NCBI GenBank assembly: GCA_030704615.1
Contig: CM060732.1
Span: 44,497,053 to 44,561,052 of the forward strand
Reading direction: 5' to 3'
Length of the DNA stretch: 64,000 nt
Source: Takakia lepidozioides
Taxonomy: Eukaryota; Streptophyta; Takakiopsida; Takakiales; Takakiaceae
Shown here: positions 1-11,043 of the stretch, piece by piece
Layout of the letters: each line of letters opens with the position of its first letter
How positions within the stretch are numbered: position 1 is the stretch's first letter
Notes under the pieces: generated by a model
What the model was told of the DNA's origin: nothing
The model's database searches: none
Seen by the model: the letters and a program-made list of their open reading frames with translations, nothing else
Translations under genes and position numbers: made by a program

Positions 1-1659
1 GCGTCAGATATCATTCTGGATACTGCCCTTGTTGCCATGTATGCCAAATGTGGTGGCATCAAGGATGCGCGTCGAGTGTTTGACTGTATGGTTCAACGAA
101 ATGTGGTTTCATGGAACGCAATGATCACAGGGTATGCACGGCATGGGCTTTGAAATTATTTGAACAAATGCAAAAGGAAGGATTGAAACCAGACGTGGTC
201 TCATGGAGTGCAATGATTGCAGGATATGCTCAACATGGCTGCGGTAGGGAGGCTTTTGAGATGTATGAGCGGATGGCACAGGAAGGGGTGACTCCCAACA
301 ACATCACATTTATTTGCATCCTCAATGCGTGTGACAGCCTGGCAGCCCTGGAAAGAGGCAAACAGGTACATGCTGACATCATGAAAGCTGGAATCGACGC
401 AGATATCATCCTGGACACTGCCCTTGTAGCCATGTATGCAAAATGTGGGAGTATCAAGGATGCGCGGAAAGTCTTTGACACTATGGCTCAACGGAATGTG
501 GTCTCATGGAGTGCAATGATTGCAGGATATGCTCAGCATAGGTGTGGTAGGGAGGCGTTGAAGTTGTATGAGGAAATGATACAGGAAGGGGTGATGCCCT
601 ACAAGGTCACATTCACAATGTGTTCTCAATGCTTGTGCCAGCCTGGCAGCCCTGGAAAAGGGTAAAGAGGTCCATGCCAACATCATGAAAGCTAGCATTG
701 CACCAGATATCATTCTGGAAAACACCATTGTTGACATGTATGCTAAATGTGGGAGTGTACAGGATGCACGTCAAGTGTTCAACACTATGGCTGAACGAGA
801 TGTCGTCTCATGGAGTGCGATGATTGCAGGATATGCTCAGCATGGTTGTAGTAGAGAGGCCCTGCAACTATTTCAGCAAATGCAACAGGAAGGCTTGAAA
901 CCGAACGGAATCACCTTCATCTGTGTTCTGTCTGCATGTAGCCATGTAGGCCTAGTGGATGAAGGCCGTCACTATTTTGATTCCATCAGTCGAGATCATG
1001 GCCTCACTCCTACAGTAGAGCATTTTGGCTGTATGGTGGACGTTCTTAGCCGTGCAGGGAGACTTGATGAGGCAGAGGACTTCATTAGTAAAATGTCATG
1101 GCAATGTGGAAGTAGCAGAACGTGCAGCAAAAAGCCTTCTAAGTGGAACGCTGCAACTTATGTGCTGCTATCCAACATCTATGCTGCGGCTGGCAGGTGG
1201 CGCGATACAGCTAAGGTGAGAAAAATGATGGAGGACCGAGGTATCAGGAAAATGCCAGGTTGCTGCCATATTGAGGTGGACAATCAGGTGCATGCATTTG
1301 TCGTAGATGATGAATTGCATCCACAAGTTCAGAATATCCATGCTGAACTGAAGAGATTGTCTGGGCAGATGAAGGAGGCTGGCTGTGCCTGACACACGCT
1401 TTGTATTGCATGATGTGGAAGAGGAGAAAAAGGAATTTTCTCTTGGCCACCATAGTGAGAAGTTGGCCATTGCTTTTGGGCTCATCTCTATCCCCCCGGA
1501 ATGCCAATCCGCATCATCAAGAACCTCCGGGTTGGTGGTGACTGCCACACAGCCTCCAAGTTCATCTCGAAGATTGTTGGGCGAGCAATTGTTCTAAGGG
1601 ATGCTAACCGCTTTCACCATTTCCAAGATGGCATGTGTTCTTGTGGGGATTACTGGTGA
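1..1659 (+). pseudogene. PPR-DYW protein, 3' part, frameshifted pseudogene
   Basis: Pentatricopeptide repeats run in from the left edge, followed by E/E+ and DYW domains ending in CSCGDYW and a stop at 1657-1659. Intact members of this family bind organellar RNA and usually direct C-to-U editing. Repeats are monotonous (MYAKCGSIKDARKVFD, NVVSWSAMIAGYAQHG). The frame breaks near 150 (frame 1 to 3), near 640-680 (3 to 1), around 1100-1140 (part of the E domain, GNVEVAERAAK, is in frame 2 and residues are missing), near 1385 (1 to 2), and in a C-run near 1495. The zinc-binding HSEK is present, but the CxxCH motif has lost its first Cys (RVGGDCH). No single reading frame remains, so it is called a pseudogene. 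Confidence 0.88.
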
Positions 1660-1949
1660 AACCTGCAATATGCATGAAAAGTGAGTTGCTTCAAAATGAA
1701 GGCAAAGGTGATATTTTCATTAAGAGTCAAGTTAAAGAACCAATCTGTGTTCTTCAATGTGACAGCCCATAACTGCCCCTTCTGTGACGTGACCATGGTG
1801 TTGCTCAGATTCATCCAGAAGCAGAGGGAAGAGGGTGGAAAACTTGCCAATTGACCATGTGCTTGTCTTATGTTTCAATATCAAGGGGAAACTCATAAAC
1901 ATTCAAGTGTGTTGATAAATGTACCCCTTCTCGTCCTGGGAGTCTCTTG

Positions 1950-2232
1950 CCCCTGCAAACATGTTCATGCCGACGTCATCAAAGCTGGGATTGCACAAGA
2001 TATTATCCCTTGTCGACATGTATGCTAAATGTGGTAACATGGAAGACGACATGTTTTCGACAACATGACTCATCGGAATGTGGTCACATGGAATGCGATG
2101 ATTGCAGGATATTCTCAGCATGGTTGTGATATGAGGGCTTTCAAGCTTTATGAGCAAATGATACAAGATAAGGTGACACCCAACAAAGTCACATTTATTT
2201 GTGTAACTATGGGAGTTTTTGCTAGTTTGTAG
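1950..2232 (+). pseudogene. Second PPR fragment
   Basis: A decayed stretch of PPR repeats about 300 bp downstream of the DYW stop. It reads HVHADVIKAGIAQD, then, after a frame change, HRNVVTWNAMIAGYSQHG and KVTPNKVTFIC. It has internal stops and indels and no domain beyond about two repeats. It is probably the remnant of a tandem or dispersed copy of the neighbouring PPR family. Confidence 0.8.
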
Positions 2233-2235
2233 CAA

Positions 2236-3124
2236 ACATTCGTCCGAGATTTTAGTGTGATAGCAAGAAATCTGTGGCTGGTGATTCAGTTGTCACTGTT
2301 TCTTGGCCCGTTGTGTTCCCTCCCTTCAATTTCCACCCAGCAGCGCCCGCAACAGTGCTGCCAGGTTGGGAGTGGAACTTCTACCAGAGAATGTTCACTT
2401 GGACAATCTTCAGAAACGTCCTCAAGAGCTTGTTAGCTTCCATCTGGAAGACATGGATTTGTTGACTGCAGGGAAAAATTGTAAGCAACAAACAAGTGGG
2501 CTCTAGGGTTGGCGACTGGAGTGCAGACAAAAAGGAGAAGAAAGGATTAGGATTTATGGAACAAACATTACTCATAAACATCAAGGGCCCCTGCACATGG
2601 CAGAAGCAAATATTTCGTGAGTACAAACACACATAAACACCAAGCGTCGGGCGGAAGTGGCCGAGGCCAGGGCAGCTTCATCTCACCTTCCGGCTCTTTG
2701 TGACCCACCTTCTCTCTTCTTGTCTGATCTCAGTAGGTGATGTTGATAGGCTCTGTCAGCTTGCTGTAGGCCCTCATTTGTACGTAATACAAAAGCACAT
2801 ACCAGAAAACAAGCGGCCTTTCTTGATGGGGGTTCCAATTCTCCACTTAGAGGTTCTTGTTAACTCTTGTACAGTCTCATTTGGGTCTTTTATAAAGCTT
2901 TGCAGAGCCTTGATAAGGGTAGGGGCATGCGATACCTGGCATTGTGACAAGGTCCAGAAATTCTGACCCAACGTTGGCAACAGAGACTCGCCGAGGCTGG
3001 GCAGGCAGCAGAAGTGATAAAGCAATCATGGATGGATGTGAAAGCATTTCCTACAGATTTTAGCTGATACAGGCGCTTATGATGGGATTTGAGGTTTGGA
3101 GTATTGGCTATCTACAATCCTCTT
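2236..3124. other. Intergenic, nothing recognised
   Basis: Only short overlapping open frames on both strands, without family resemblance, convincing splice structure or repeats. Confidence 0.6.
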
Positions 3125-3495
3125 AGAGCATCCCCACCCTACACTGAACCCAGCCCGCATGCAAAATAGGACGGTGTACAGTTTCGAAGTGGGCTGGAAA
3201 ACGTACACACCCTTGCCCCTGAACACTATATCCCGCAAAGGGTGGGCATAGTATGCCCTAAACCTGAGCGCAATATACAGGGCCCTGAACTTGCTCTCAT
3301 GCCCCTGTCAGTCAGCAGCTTGGCAGCAACCACGCCCCCTTCTGCCAATGGAAAGGCAGAGCTGTGCGGGGGATAGCGCGGGCGATTCGGGGACGAGTTG
3401 GGGCTGCCCCGCCAAAGAACCTAACAGGGCCTATATCGATCACGCTATCTTTGGCGTTACAGGGAGTCTTTGGGACTTAAGGGTGGGGATGCTCT
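3125..3495. mobile_element. MITE-like element with 16-bp perfect terminal inverted repeats
   Basis: AGAGCATCCCCACCCT at 3125-3140 is exactly reverse-complemented at 3480-3495, bounding 371 bp with no coding capacity. GC-rich ends of the type GAGCATC(T/C)CC are common in small plant DNA transposons. I could not find a clear target-site duplication, so the superfamily is not assigned. Confidence 0.5.
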
Positions 3496-4278
3496 CACAT
3501 GCTATTTGCTTGATAGATTTTTGCAAGTCAAGATTTGCATCTCATTTACCAAAATGATAGGGAGATAAACTCTTTCCTGCTCTTTCGAGAGCAAGCAAAA
3601 TCATAACTCAAGGTTGCAGTTCTAGGTCCTAGATGGGGTGCATATTCACCTCGAATCTATAAAATATCAATCCATAGCCATGGAACATCGAAATCGAGCA
3701 GACCCAAGTGCATTGTGGAAGCAATTTGGAGCAGAAAAATCACGTTGAATGAACACAACATGACATGACTTGGTCACATAAAATCCCTATATATATATAT
3801 ATAATTGTTATAGACCCTTTATACCCTCATCTTCAATGCAACAGTGGAGGAGTCCTGAACCCTCCTATTGCATAACAGTGGCAGGCCCACAGCCCACCCC
3901 CGAAAGGGGCCAGTAGCCGCAAGGCGAAGTGGCTCTTAGCACGCCAGTTTCGGCCAGAGTCTTCTCTCTCTGGCAGGCCCACTCTCTCATGACTATGCCT
4001 CTCTCCTCACCTCTCTTCTGCTAACTCTCTTATGCTAACTGCCGCTAGCTAATGCCTCCAACTCTAGTCCCCTCACACCTACAGCGGACCACATTCTAGA
4101 AGATTCGTCTCTGGGCACGGTTACTGCTTGCATGTAGCCACCAAATGGGCCCCACATGCAATTGTCACTTTCATGAGGCATGCAATAGCGATGTGGGGCC
4201 TGCATGCAATAGCCACCCTCTTTAGGACAACCTCTTAGACATCCACCCCGCTTGGGTTGATTTTATTGGCTCTATCTG
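3496..4278. other. Intergenic with TA microsatellite
   Basis: No gene recognised. A short TA run lies at about 3789-3803. Paired repeats of a motif containing TGGGGCC and ATGCAATAG lie at about 4145-4215. Confidence 0.5.
3899..3985 (+). repeat. Dispersed repeat, copy 1
   Basis: About 85 bp sharing the core AAGGCGAAGTG and flanking GGGGC-AGTAG-CG and GGAGTCTT-TCTCTC with 46050-46135, roughly three-quarters identical by eye. Probably a fragment of a moderately repeated element. Confidence 0.5.
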
Positions 4279-4393
4279 CAAGGGATAAAGGCATTGTAGA
4301 GACATCTTGCCTAGGCGGAGAACGGAGAACTAGGCTTATCCAAGGGATAGAGGCATTGTGGAGACATCTTGCTTAGGGGGAGAACTAGGCTTA
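4279..4393 (+). repeat. Two-copy tandem repeat, about 60 bp
   Basis: The unit AAGGGATA(A/G)AGGCATTGT...GAGAACTAGGCTTAT occurs at 4279-4338 and 4340-4393 with a few substitutions and a small deletion. No coding content. Confidence 0.7.
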
Positions 4394-4698
4394 TGCTTTA
4401 AGCCTAGTTTATGGAGGGTTGATGGGCATGATTCATGAAGCCGTGGAAAAAGTGTAAAACAACAACCCCAAAATCAACGAAGGAAAGAGTAAGGACAGAA
4501 CCTCTTCTGGCGGAGCCACTTGTTTTTTAAACAATTTGGGGTACACATTGGCTCTCCCCTCGGGAGGAGACTAAGCAATCGGTTTCTCCGCTTGTCACGG
4601 GACCAGCTTTCACGGGATCAAAGTTTTTGTTGGATAATTGTCATCCATTGTCACATCCTCCTTGGAACCCATGTAGTGACAGAAGGAAGTAATGTTCG

Positions 4699-5053
4699 CG
4701 ATTGAGATTAGTACAACACTGGGGTTTTCAGTAGGACAAGACGGTGAGAAGATCATAGACAGTTTCAGACAGCCAGTAGATAGGATTGTAAATGCTTGCA
4801 ACAGCCTTTGAAATGCATGAAATGGCACGCAATGAGGTTATCTACAAGAGAGAACCCTAAAAACCATGGTTCTCTCTTTTCTTTCTCGTGGGGTCCTGCG
4901 ATTGCGACTGGTACATCGCTGAGGTTTTCAGCAGGATGACATGAGAATATCAGAGACATGTGATAAAATCAAGATTGATTCAAACAGCCAGCAGTTGGGA
5001 TTATGAATTTCTTGCAGCAGAGATGGCACGCAATGAAGTTATCTGCAAGAGAA
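4699..5053 (+). repeat. Diverged two-copy tandem repeat, about 155 bp
   Basis: 4699-4850 and 4896-5053 share the order GCGATTG, TACA-C-CTG-GGTTTTCAG, CAGCCAG-AG, and GGCACGCAATGA-GTTATCT. The copies differ by many substitutions and indels, so the duplication is old. Confidence 0.65.
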
Positions 5054-5079
5054 TTATTCACTAAAGTAAGTGTACCAAA

Positions 5080-5600
5080 ATAGCAGTTGGAGATAATTCA
5101 AGTTGAGCATCTAGTTATGTTATCTAATTCTGTTTAGTTTTTTTAAGTTAGCTTCAATTAGCAGTTAATTGTTAGAGTGGCAAAATAGCAACCGGAGATA
5201 ACTAAGCATCCAGTTATGCTATAGTTATCTCCATCTAGCATAGACTTGAGTATAAATAAGAAGAGTTTTAAGAATACCAGAATAATATAGTTATAATTAT
5301 CTCAGCTAATTCTGCTCAGTTAGCTTACATTAGCTTTAGTTACCAGTGACTCAAATCACACTAGTACCAGAGTAACAACGGGAGATAATTTAAGTTGAGC
5401 ATGCTACAGTTATGCTATAGTCTCAAGTAATTCTGCTCAGTTATTTTAAGTTAGTTTCAGTTAATAATGACTCGTCAGAGTATCAAAATAGCAACTGGAG
5501 ATAACTCAAGTTGAGTATCTTTAGAATTAGGTTATAGTTATCTCAGCTAATTCTACCATAGAACTTGAGTATACATAGGAAGTCTAGCTTAGAGACGGAA
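5080..5600 (+). repeat. Degenerate tandem array upstream of RPA-like copy
   Basis: A unit of about 100-190 bp begins with AGCAACTGGAGATAA-TCAAGTTGAG and contains GTTATCTCAGCTAATTCTGC. It recurs starting near 5086, 5187, 5377 and 5484. The array ends directly upstream of the RPA-like pseudogene copy; it may be its former promoter or an unrelated satellite. No gene within. Confidence 0.6.
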
Positions 5601-5639
5601 TAACAATTTGTCGTAATCCTATTGACAGTATTTTTCCCA

Positions 5640-6715
5640 TGCATTAGCACGAAAAGCGATGGTGAGCCTCGAATTACTACAATTGACAGTTTAGCTCTCA
5701 ATCTTCAAGGAGGATCATTTCATAGAGGTACAGAAGGGCGACCCCTGCTCTTCTTACAGTGTGATCGAGGAGATATAATCGAAGGCGTACCCTCAATCGG
5801 TACGGATCATTTCATAAAGGTACATAAGGGAGACCCCTGCTCTTCTTACATCTTACAGTGTGATGTCACGGATGAGGACAATTACAATATGGTTACTGTA
5901 GCTTTGGAAGAACTTATGGCGAGTGTGCATGAGCATGGATAAGATTCACGACTATTTTAAGAAAATAGTTTCAAAGGACAAATGGGTTACATCTTCAATA
6001 TCTGCAGTAGAGGTGAGCATTCTCAAAAACGTTGGCAATGCTTTTGACCTACATATTGTAGATGGAGTTGAACAAGATGATACAAGAATTGTAAGTACTT
6101 TTCTTATCACATGTTATGATATTTTCATTTTAAATGTTTCGAATTTGTTGGTACTACAAGTATAAGTATGTTGTTTTTATTGTTATCACATTGTATTTAC
6201 ATTTATTTGAGATATCTGTGCATGTATCTTTTTATCCAACGTACTTCATGGAATTCAACGAGCTGACTAACATCAACAGTAGTGGTGCACCAGCCTGTGT
6301 TCTATTGAAGAACATTGCGTGTTCAAAATCGGGGTCTTTGAGATTGATCACCATACCAGCGAACATCGTGGTGATTCTGGTTTCTACCATGAATTAACTT
6401 ATTCACGATGTTCATATACGATGGAATAGTTTTTTAACGATTCGCAAAGCAAGTTATTTTTTAAAGCCACTCCCAGTTCCATTGTTTTTTCTCTTCTCAG
6501 TTGAACTTCATATGATTGGTTTGATATCAACTTGGTGTACTAGGTCTCAGAGAAATTGCATGTTATCTCACCAACCATATGAGATACCAAAGAGGTTTGT
6601 CAAAATGTCATTTCTCTCAAATTTGTGTTGTACAATCCAATGTTGGTCATCATTTCTGTCAGTTTTGTGGATTGTTGACTGATATTGAAGAAGAACCTCA
6701 AGTGAAATGTTATGT
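5640..6715 (+). pseudogene. RPA70-like (replication protein A large subunit) fragment, plus-strand copy
   Basis: Conserved pieces occur in order: GEPRITTIDSLALNLQGG (from 5657), DVTDEDNYN, SILKNVGNAFDLHIVDGVEQD (to about 6090, followed by GTAAGT), FMEFNELTNI...LLKNIACSKSGSLRLITIP (about 6245-6365), and a zinc-ribbon-like HHFCQFCGLL followed by KCYV (about 6635-6715). The piece ending SGSLRLITIP resembles the end of an RPA70 OB-fold, and the last piece resembles the zinc-ribbon OB-fold (DBD-C). Intact RPA70 binds single-stranded DNA. Frames shift between pieces (for example at 5940), and the copy stops abruptly at about 6715, where it meets the opposite-strand copy. The family call is from motif memory only. 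Confidence 0.45.
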
Positions 6716-6716
6716 G

Positions 6717-7900
6717 CTAATGTTTAATATCACCAACATGATTAATACTGTAAATACCATTGATATTGAAAGCTCTTAGATTTTTCATTAAAAGTGTTTT
6801 ATGAAGCTTCAGGACATCAGCTTTCGAGATTTTGAAAACAATTTCAATCCAGTTTCCTGTGAGCGTTGCTATTACATTTTCTTCCGTGTCAGTTGTAACG
6901 TAACATTTCGCTTCAAGTTCTTCTTCGATATCAATAATCCGCAAAACTGACAAAAAGGATGACCATCCTTGGACTATACAATAGAAATTTGAGAGAGATG
7001 ACATTTTTGACAAACCTCTTTGATAGGTCGTACGGTTGGTGAGATCACATGCAAGTTTCTTAAGACCTGGCAATCCGAGTCAACATCAAATCAATAATCT
7101 GAAGTTCAAAGGAAGGAAAAAAAAAAAAGGATCTGCAAGTGGTTTTAAAATTATTTAATTTGTAAATCGTTAAAAAAATAGTCCTTCGTGTATTAACTGT
7201 GAATGATAGTAAATTCATTGTGAGTCTCCTCGTTAGGAATTGGAATCATGGTGCTTGCTGGTATAGTGATCAATCTCAACGAACCTGATTTTGAACATGC
7301 GATATTCTTAACTAGAACAGAGGTTGGTGCACCGCTCTTGTAGATATTAGTCGGCTCGTTGAACTCCATGAAGTACTTTGGATAGAAAGATACAGCACAA
7401 ATATCTCATATAAATACAAATACAATTTGATAACAATAAGCACTACATACTTATACTTGTAGTAGTAACCCCTAGCCGTTATTTTTCGACCGTTGTGACT
7501 TCTTTTCATTTAATTTGATTAAAAGGGCCACAGTCCCTTTTTTAAAATAATAATAAATAAAAATCTAGTAACATGTCATAGGAAAAATACTTACAATAAG
7601 TTCTTGTACCATCCTATTCAGCTCCATCGCAATCTGTAGGTCGAAAGTATTGCCAATGTTTCCGAGAATGCTCACCGCTACCTCAGATATTGAAGCGGTG
7701 GCCCATATCATTTTCAATTTGGACGAATGTACGTTCATCATAAGTTTTTCCAGAGTTATTGTAGCCGTCCTGATCAGTGACATCACAATGTAGGAAGAGC
7801 AGGGTCTCCCTTTTGCATCTCTATCAAAAGATCTGTACCGTTGAGGATACGACCTTTGAATACACCTCCTGGAAGATTGAGGGCCAAAGTGTCTATTGTA
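6717..7900 (-). pseudogene. RPA70-like fragment, minus-strand copy (inverted duplicate)
   Basis: This mirrors the plus-strand copy piece for piece: GPRITTIDTLALNLPGG (near 7895-7850), SILGNIGNTFDLQI before a GTAAGT (near 7590), YFMEFNEPTNIYKSGAPTSV (about 7380-7310), and ACDLTNRTTYQRG to EELEAKCYV (about 7045-6905). It then extends beyond the other copy with an OB-fold-like C terminus (ENVIATLTGNWIEIVFKIS, to DIKH and stop at 6717). Its presumed intron carries an insertion at about 7460-7570. Frames are broken around 7780. It is the more complete copy but still looks like a pseudogene. Confidence 0.45.
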
Positions 7901-7984
7901 GTAATTCTAGGCCCACCATCCAGACCATATATGTATATATACTGGCATGCATATCAATGATCTATGAAGCAAGATTGTTTGTTT

Positions 7985-8600
7985 TGTCTTTGAGATCTCC
8001 CAAACCGCTGGCCCCAGCCCTGGTGCTTGGTACCCTTGGAAAGCCCTCGATGAGGAGGGGTGCATCGGCTTGGTCTCATAATTTTTCGACCTGCGGTGTG
8101 GGAGATATGGAATTTCAAGTACCTTTGGTCGCTGGAAATTCGTGAAAAACTAGCAAAGTGGGCTTTCCTTGAGCAATGATTGGCCCTTCATTTGTTTTTC
8201 TGTGCACATGGGGTTTTTTTTTTTAAATAGTGGCGTTCACAATATTGTTTGTAGTGTCGTTGAGATCTCCCAAACCGGGGGGCCTCTGCCCACGATTTTA
8301 ATACCGTTGGAAAGCCCTTGATGAGTAGGGGTGCACCGACTTGGTCTCATAATTTTTGGGCTTGCGGAGAGGGAGATATGGAATTTGAAGTACTTTTGGT
8401 AGTTGAAAAATCGTGAAAAATAGCAAAGTGGGCTTTCTTGGGACAATGATTGAATCTATTAATATATCAAGCCTCGACAGGAGATATATCAATATATGAA
8501 GCCTTGATAAGAGACGCACTTGGATACATAGAAGATTGCATAGTGGGCTTTCTTGGAACAATGACGTGGAGATCTCCCAAACTGCAGGGTCTCTAGATAC
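7985..8600 (+). repeat. Tandem repeat of about 200 bp, two full copies and one partial
   Basis: GAGATCTCCCAAACC begins copies at about 7993 and 8260 and a partial copy at about 8570. Each full copy contains TTGGTCTCATAATTTTT, GGGAGATATGGAATTT and AGCAAAGTGGGCTTTC. Copies 1 and 2 are roughly 80-85% identical by eye. No coding potential is supported. Confidence 0.7.
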
Positions 8601-8705
8601 ATAGGGGATTGCACTTGGACTCAGATGACACGGGACACTTGGGCTAACGGGCTAACGGGACACAAGCTGACTTAAAATCCTTCGTGGCCTTCTTGTCCTA
8701 AAAAT

Positions 8706-9163
8706 ATGATCGCAACTGATACTAGCATCCTTAATCGTGCAATGCAACGCATTATATCAGGTGAAGTTCGAGATGGAAAGGTTTTATCCTTTGATGAAGC
8801 TTATCTGGACGAGCAGAGCGAAACACAAGAAGCTTAAGGTACTTCTCTTGTTCCTGGTCGCTCTATCACCACTTAATTTGCATTATCTATTGGGTATGCA
8901 ATGGTTTGAGAAGTTCTGCCTCTTCAAAATTTTGTTGTTGCATTTGTACTGCTCTATATGATCATCTGTGTTTCCTTCTTTTTCCGGCAGGCAGGCAGGC
9001 AGCAGATGCAATTGGTGATAGTGTCATCTCTATGGCAGTTAAGCACCATGAGAACAAACTGGAAATGCATCCTTCTGAGAGAAGACGTGCAACACCTCCA
9101 CTTGTTCTGAGGTGGCATTCTGATCTTCTTCAGTCAGACAAGCTGCTCTTGAGGAAGCTATGA
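8706..9163 (+). pseudogene. Unidentified gene-like fragment, possibly two exons
   Basis: From ATG 8706 the frame reads MIATDTSILNRAMQRIISGE and continues for 43 codons to a TAA one base before a plausible donor (AG|GTACTT). After an acceptor near 8997 (TTTCCGGCAG) another frame reads DAIGDSVISMAVKHHENKLE up to a stop at 9163. The composition looks protein-like, but I do not recognise a family, and the frames do not join without a stop. It is either decayed or over-read. Confidence 0.25.
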
Positions 9164-9213
9164 AGAAATATGATAAAGTTGCTAGTTCTTCAACAACGAC
9201 ATGTATTGGAGGT

Positions 9214-9737
9214 CACCAGTTTCACAATCTTCAGCACGGTAACATTACCGGCTGTCACAGATCCTACGACTGCTGCTGGGCTTTTTCGCAACATGCAGTC
9301 TGTTGATCCCTAGTGACTTTGCACAAAGTTGATAGCTATCAAATGGTTGTGTGTACCTACAGTGTATATCAATACTGACATGATTCATCTTCAACAAGCC
9401 ACATTCCTGTAGAGGCATCTGAATTTTGTACCAACACTGATTAGATTGATGACATCAGTTAAAGATATCTTGAGGGCGCACCAGTTTCACAATCTTCAGC
9501 ACGGTAACTACCGGCTGTCACAGATCCTACGACTTGCTGCTGGGCTTTTTCGCAACATGCAGTCTGTTGATCCCTAGTGACTTTGCACAAAGTTGATAGC
9601 TATCAAATGGTTGTGTGTACCTACAGTGTATATCAATACTGACATGATTCATCTTCAACAAGCCACATTCCTGTAGAGGCATCTGAATTTTGTACCCACA
9701 CTGATTAGATTGATGACATCAGTTAAAGATATCTTGA
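9214..9737 (+). repeat. Recent 260-bp direct tandem duplication
   Basis: 9214-9473 (260 bp) and 9479-9737 (259 bp) differ only by a 2-base deletion, a 1-base insertion and about one substitution, so the duplication is young. Each copy begins CACCAGTTTCACAATC and ends AAAGATATCTTGA. The copies are separated by five bases. Confidence 0.92.
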
Positions 9738-11043
9738 TACTCAAAATTTCATTGGAACCACTTCCATTGTGGATTCTTGCACCAATTTCTACCGCCCATT
9801 CTCGTAAATGCTACAAACATTTAGATGTGATTCTACAATGTTTACTCCCACATTGAGGCAGCATAGAAACATTTTTTACAGCTATCAATGCTCGACTTAC
9901 TCAATTGAATCAGTCAACAACGTGTTCCAAATTTTAGGAGCAGTTCAATGAGCATCGTCAAATGGGGGGTGCCAGGGAAACACTAGAAAAAGAAAAAGGT
10001 CTGTAAAACAAAAATCAGAGGACCTTACAGAGGGGACCTTATACATGTAAGGTTCCACTTCGAAAGTTCTGCCATGTACCGTCCCTCCAAATACAAAGGG
10101 ACATTTCTGGAAGAGCTTCACGTTGTGTTGAGAGTGCAGGGATACTGCACTCTTGCAATCTGTCACTACACAGAATTTATGAGGCCACGGACAAGATTAG
10201 TTTGATGGAGCCCACAGGCCCGGTGCCAAGGCAATTGTATATATGCATAGATCTACATCTCCGGTTGAATCCATCAACTGGCATGCAGATAGACGATCAT
10301 AGCATGGAATCCAACCTGGGCTAAGTACTTGGTAGGAAGGTGATCCTGCACAGCGCACCTACACACGTCCAGTATTAGCGTGATTCTCTAAGTTGGGCTC
10401 AGGAGGTGAAAGCTACAAAGAACACCAAAAGAGCACTACAAAAGGAACAATCCACAATCCACAATGCCCAAGTCTATTTGCACAAGCAGTGAAATCATGA
10501 ATGTGGTGGGGTTCTTGCACCCTGTACAAATCTTGCTTGATTGTTAACACACATCTTGCTCATCTGATAAGCATCTTGCTTCTTGTCCGAATCTGACATT
10601 GTAAAGATCCAGGCTCAACAGAGATAATGTGTTTCTGAACTGGTCAAGGTAGAAGAAACTCGAGCAAAAGTTCCTGGTACATAATACACATAGTTCGTCC
10701 TTAGTCCGCCTCAGAGTCCAACACAGAACCCTCGATTTCTTAAGCTCACACTCTTTGCTTGTCAAAACTTGATTCCTTGTACACCTATGGACATGATCTG
10801 TACAGCAAGTGTACAGTGTCACAACGGTTCTCGCTTGCAACAGATATCGGAGCTTGCATCTGCCCTGCCTGCCAGGAACCTGGTAGACAGATTGAGAGAA
10901 TTCGGTTATGTATGTACAGGAACTTTTGGTCCCGCGCACACTATATCAGATAACCTCAGTCAACCCTCACGACTCTTCAAGCTTGCCAGGTTGCCTCCGC
11001 CAACGTTACTCCTGTATATTCCCGTCTGATAAAGGTGTTGCGC
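9738..11043. other. Intergenic; proximal part probably 3' UTR of the DUF2828 gene
   Basis: No convincing coding sequence. The longest open frames (10544-10939 minus, 10769-11029 plus) overlap one another and match no family known to me. Sequence just left of 11044 is expected to hold the 3' UTR of the minus-strand gene. Confidence 0.5.

Noticed and set aside
10544-10939. 131-codon minus-strand frame downstream of the DUF2828 gene
   Set aside because: It overlaps plus-strand frames of similar length, has no family resemblance, and lies where a 3' UTR is expected.
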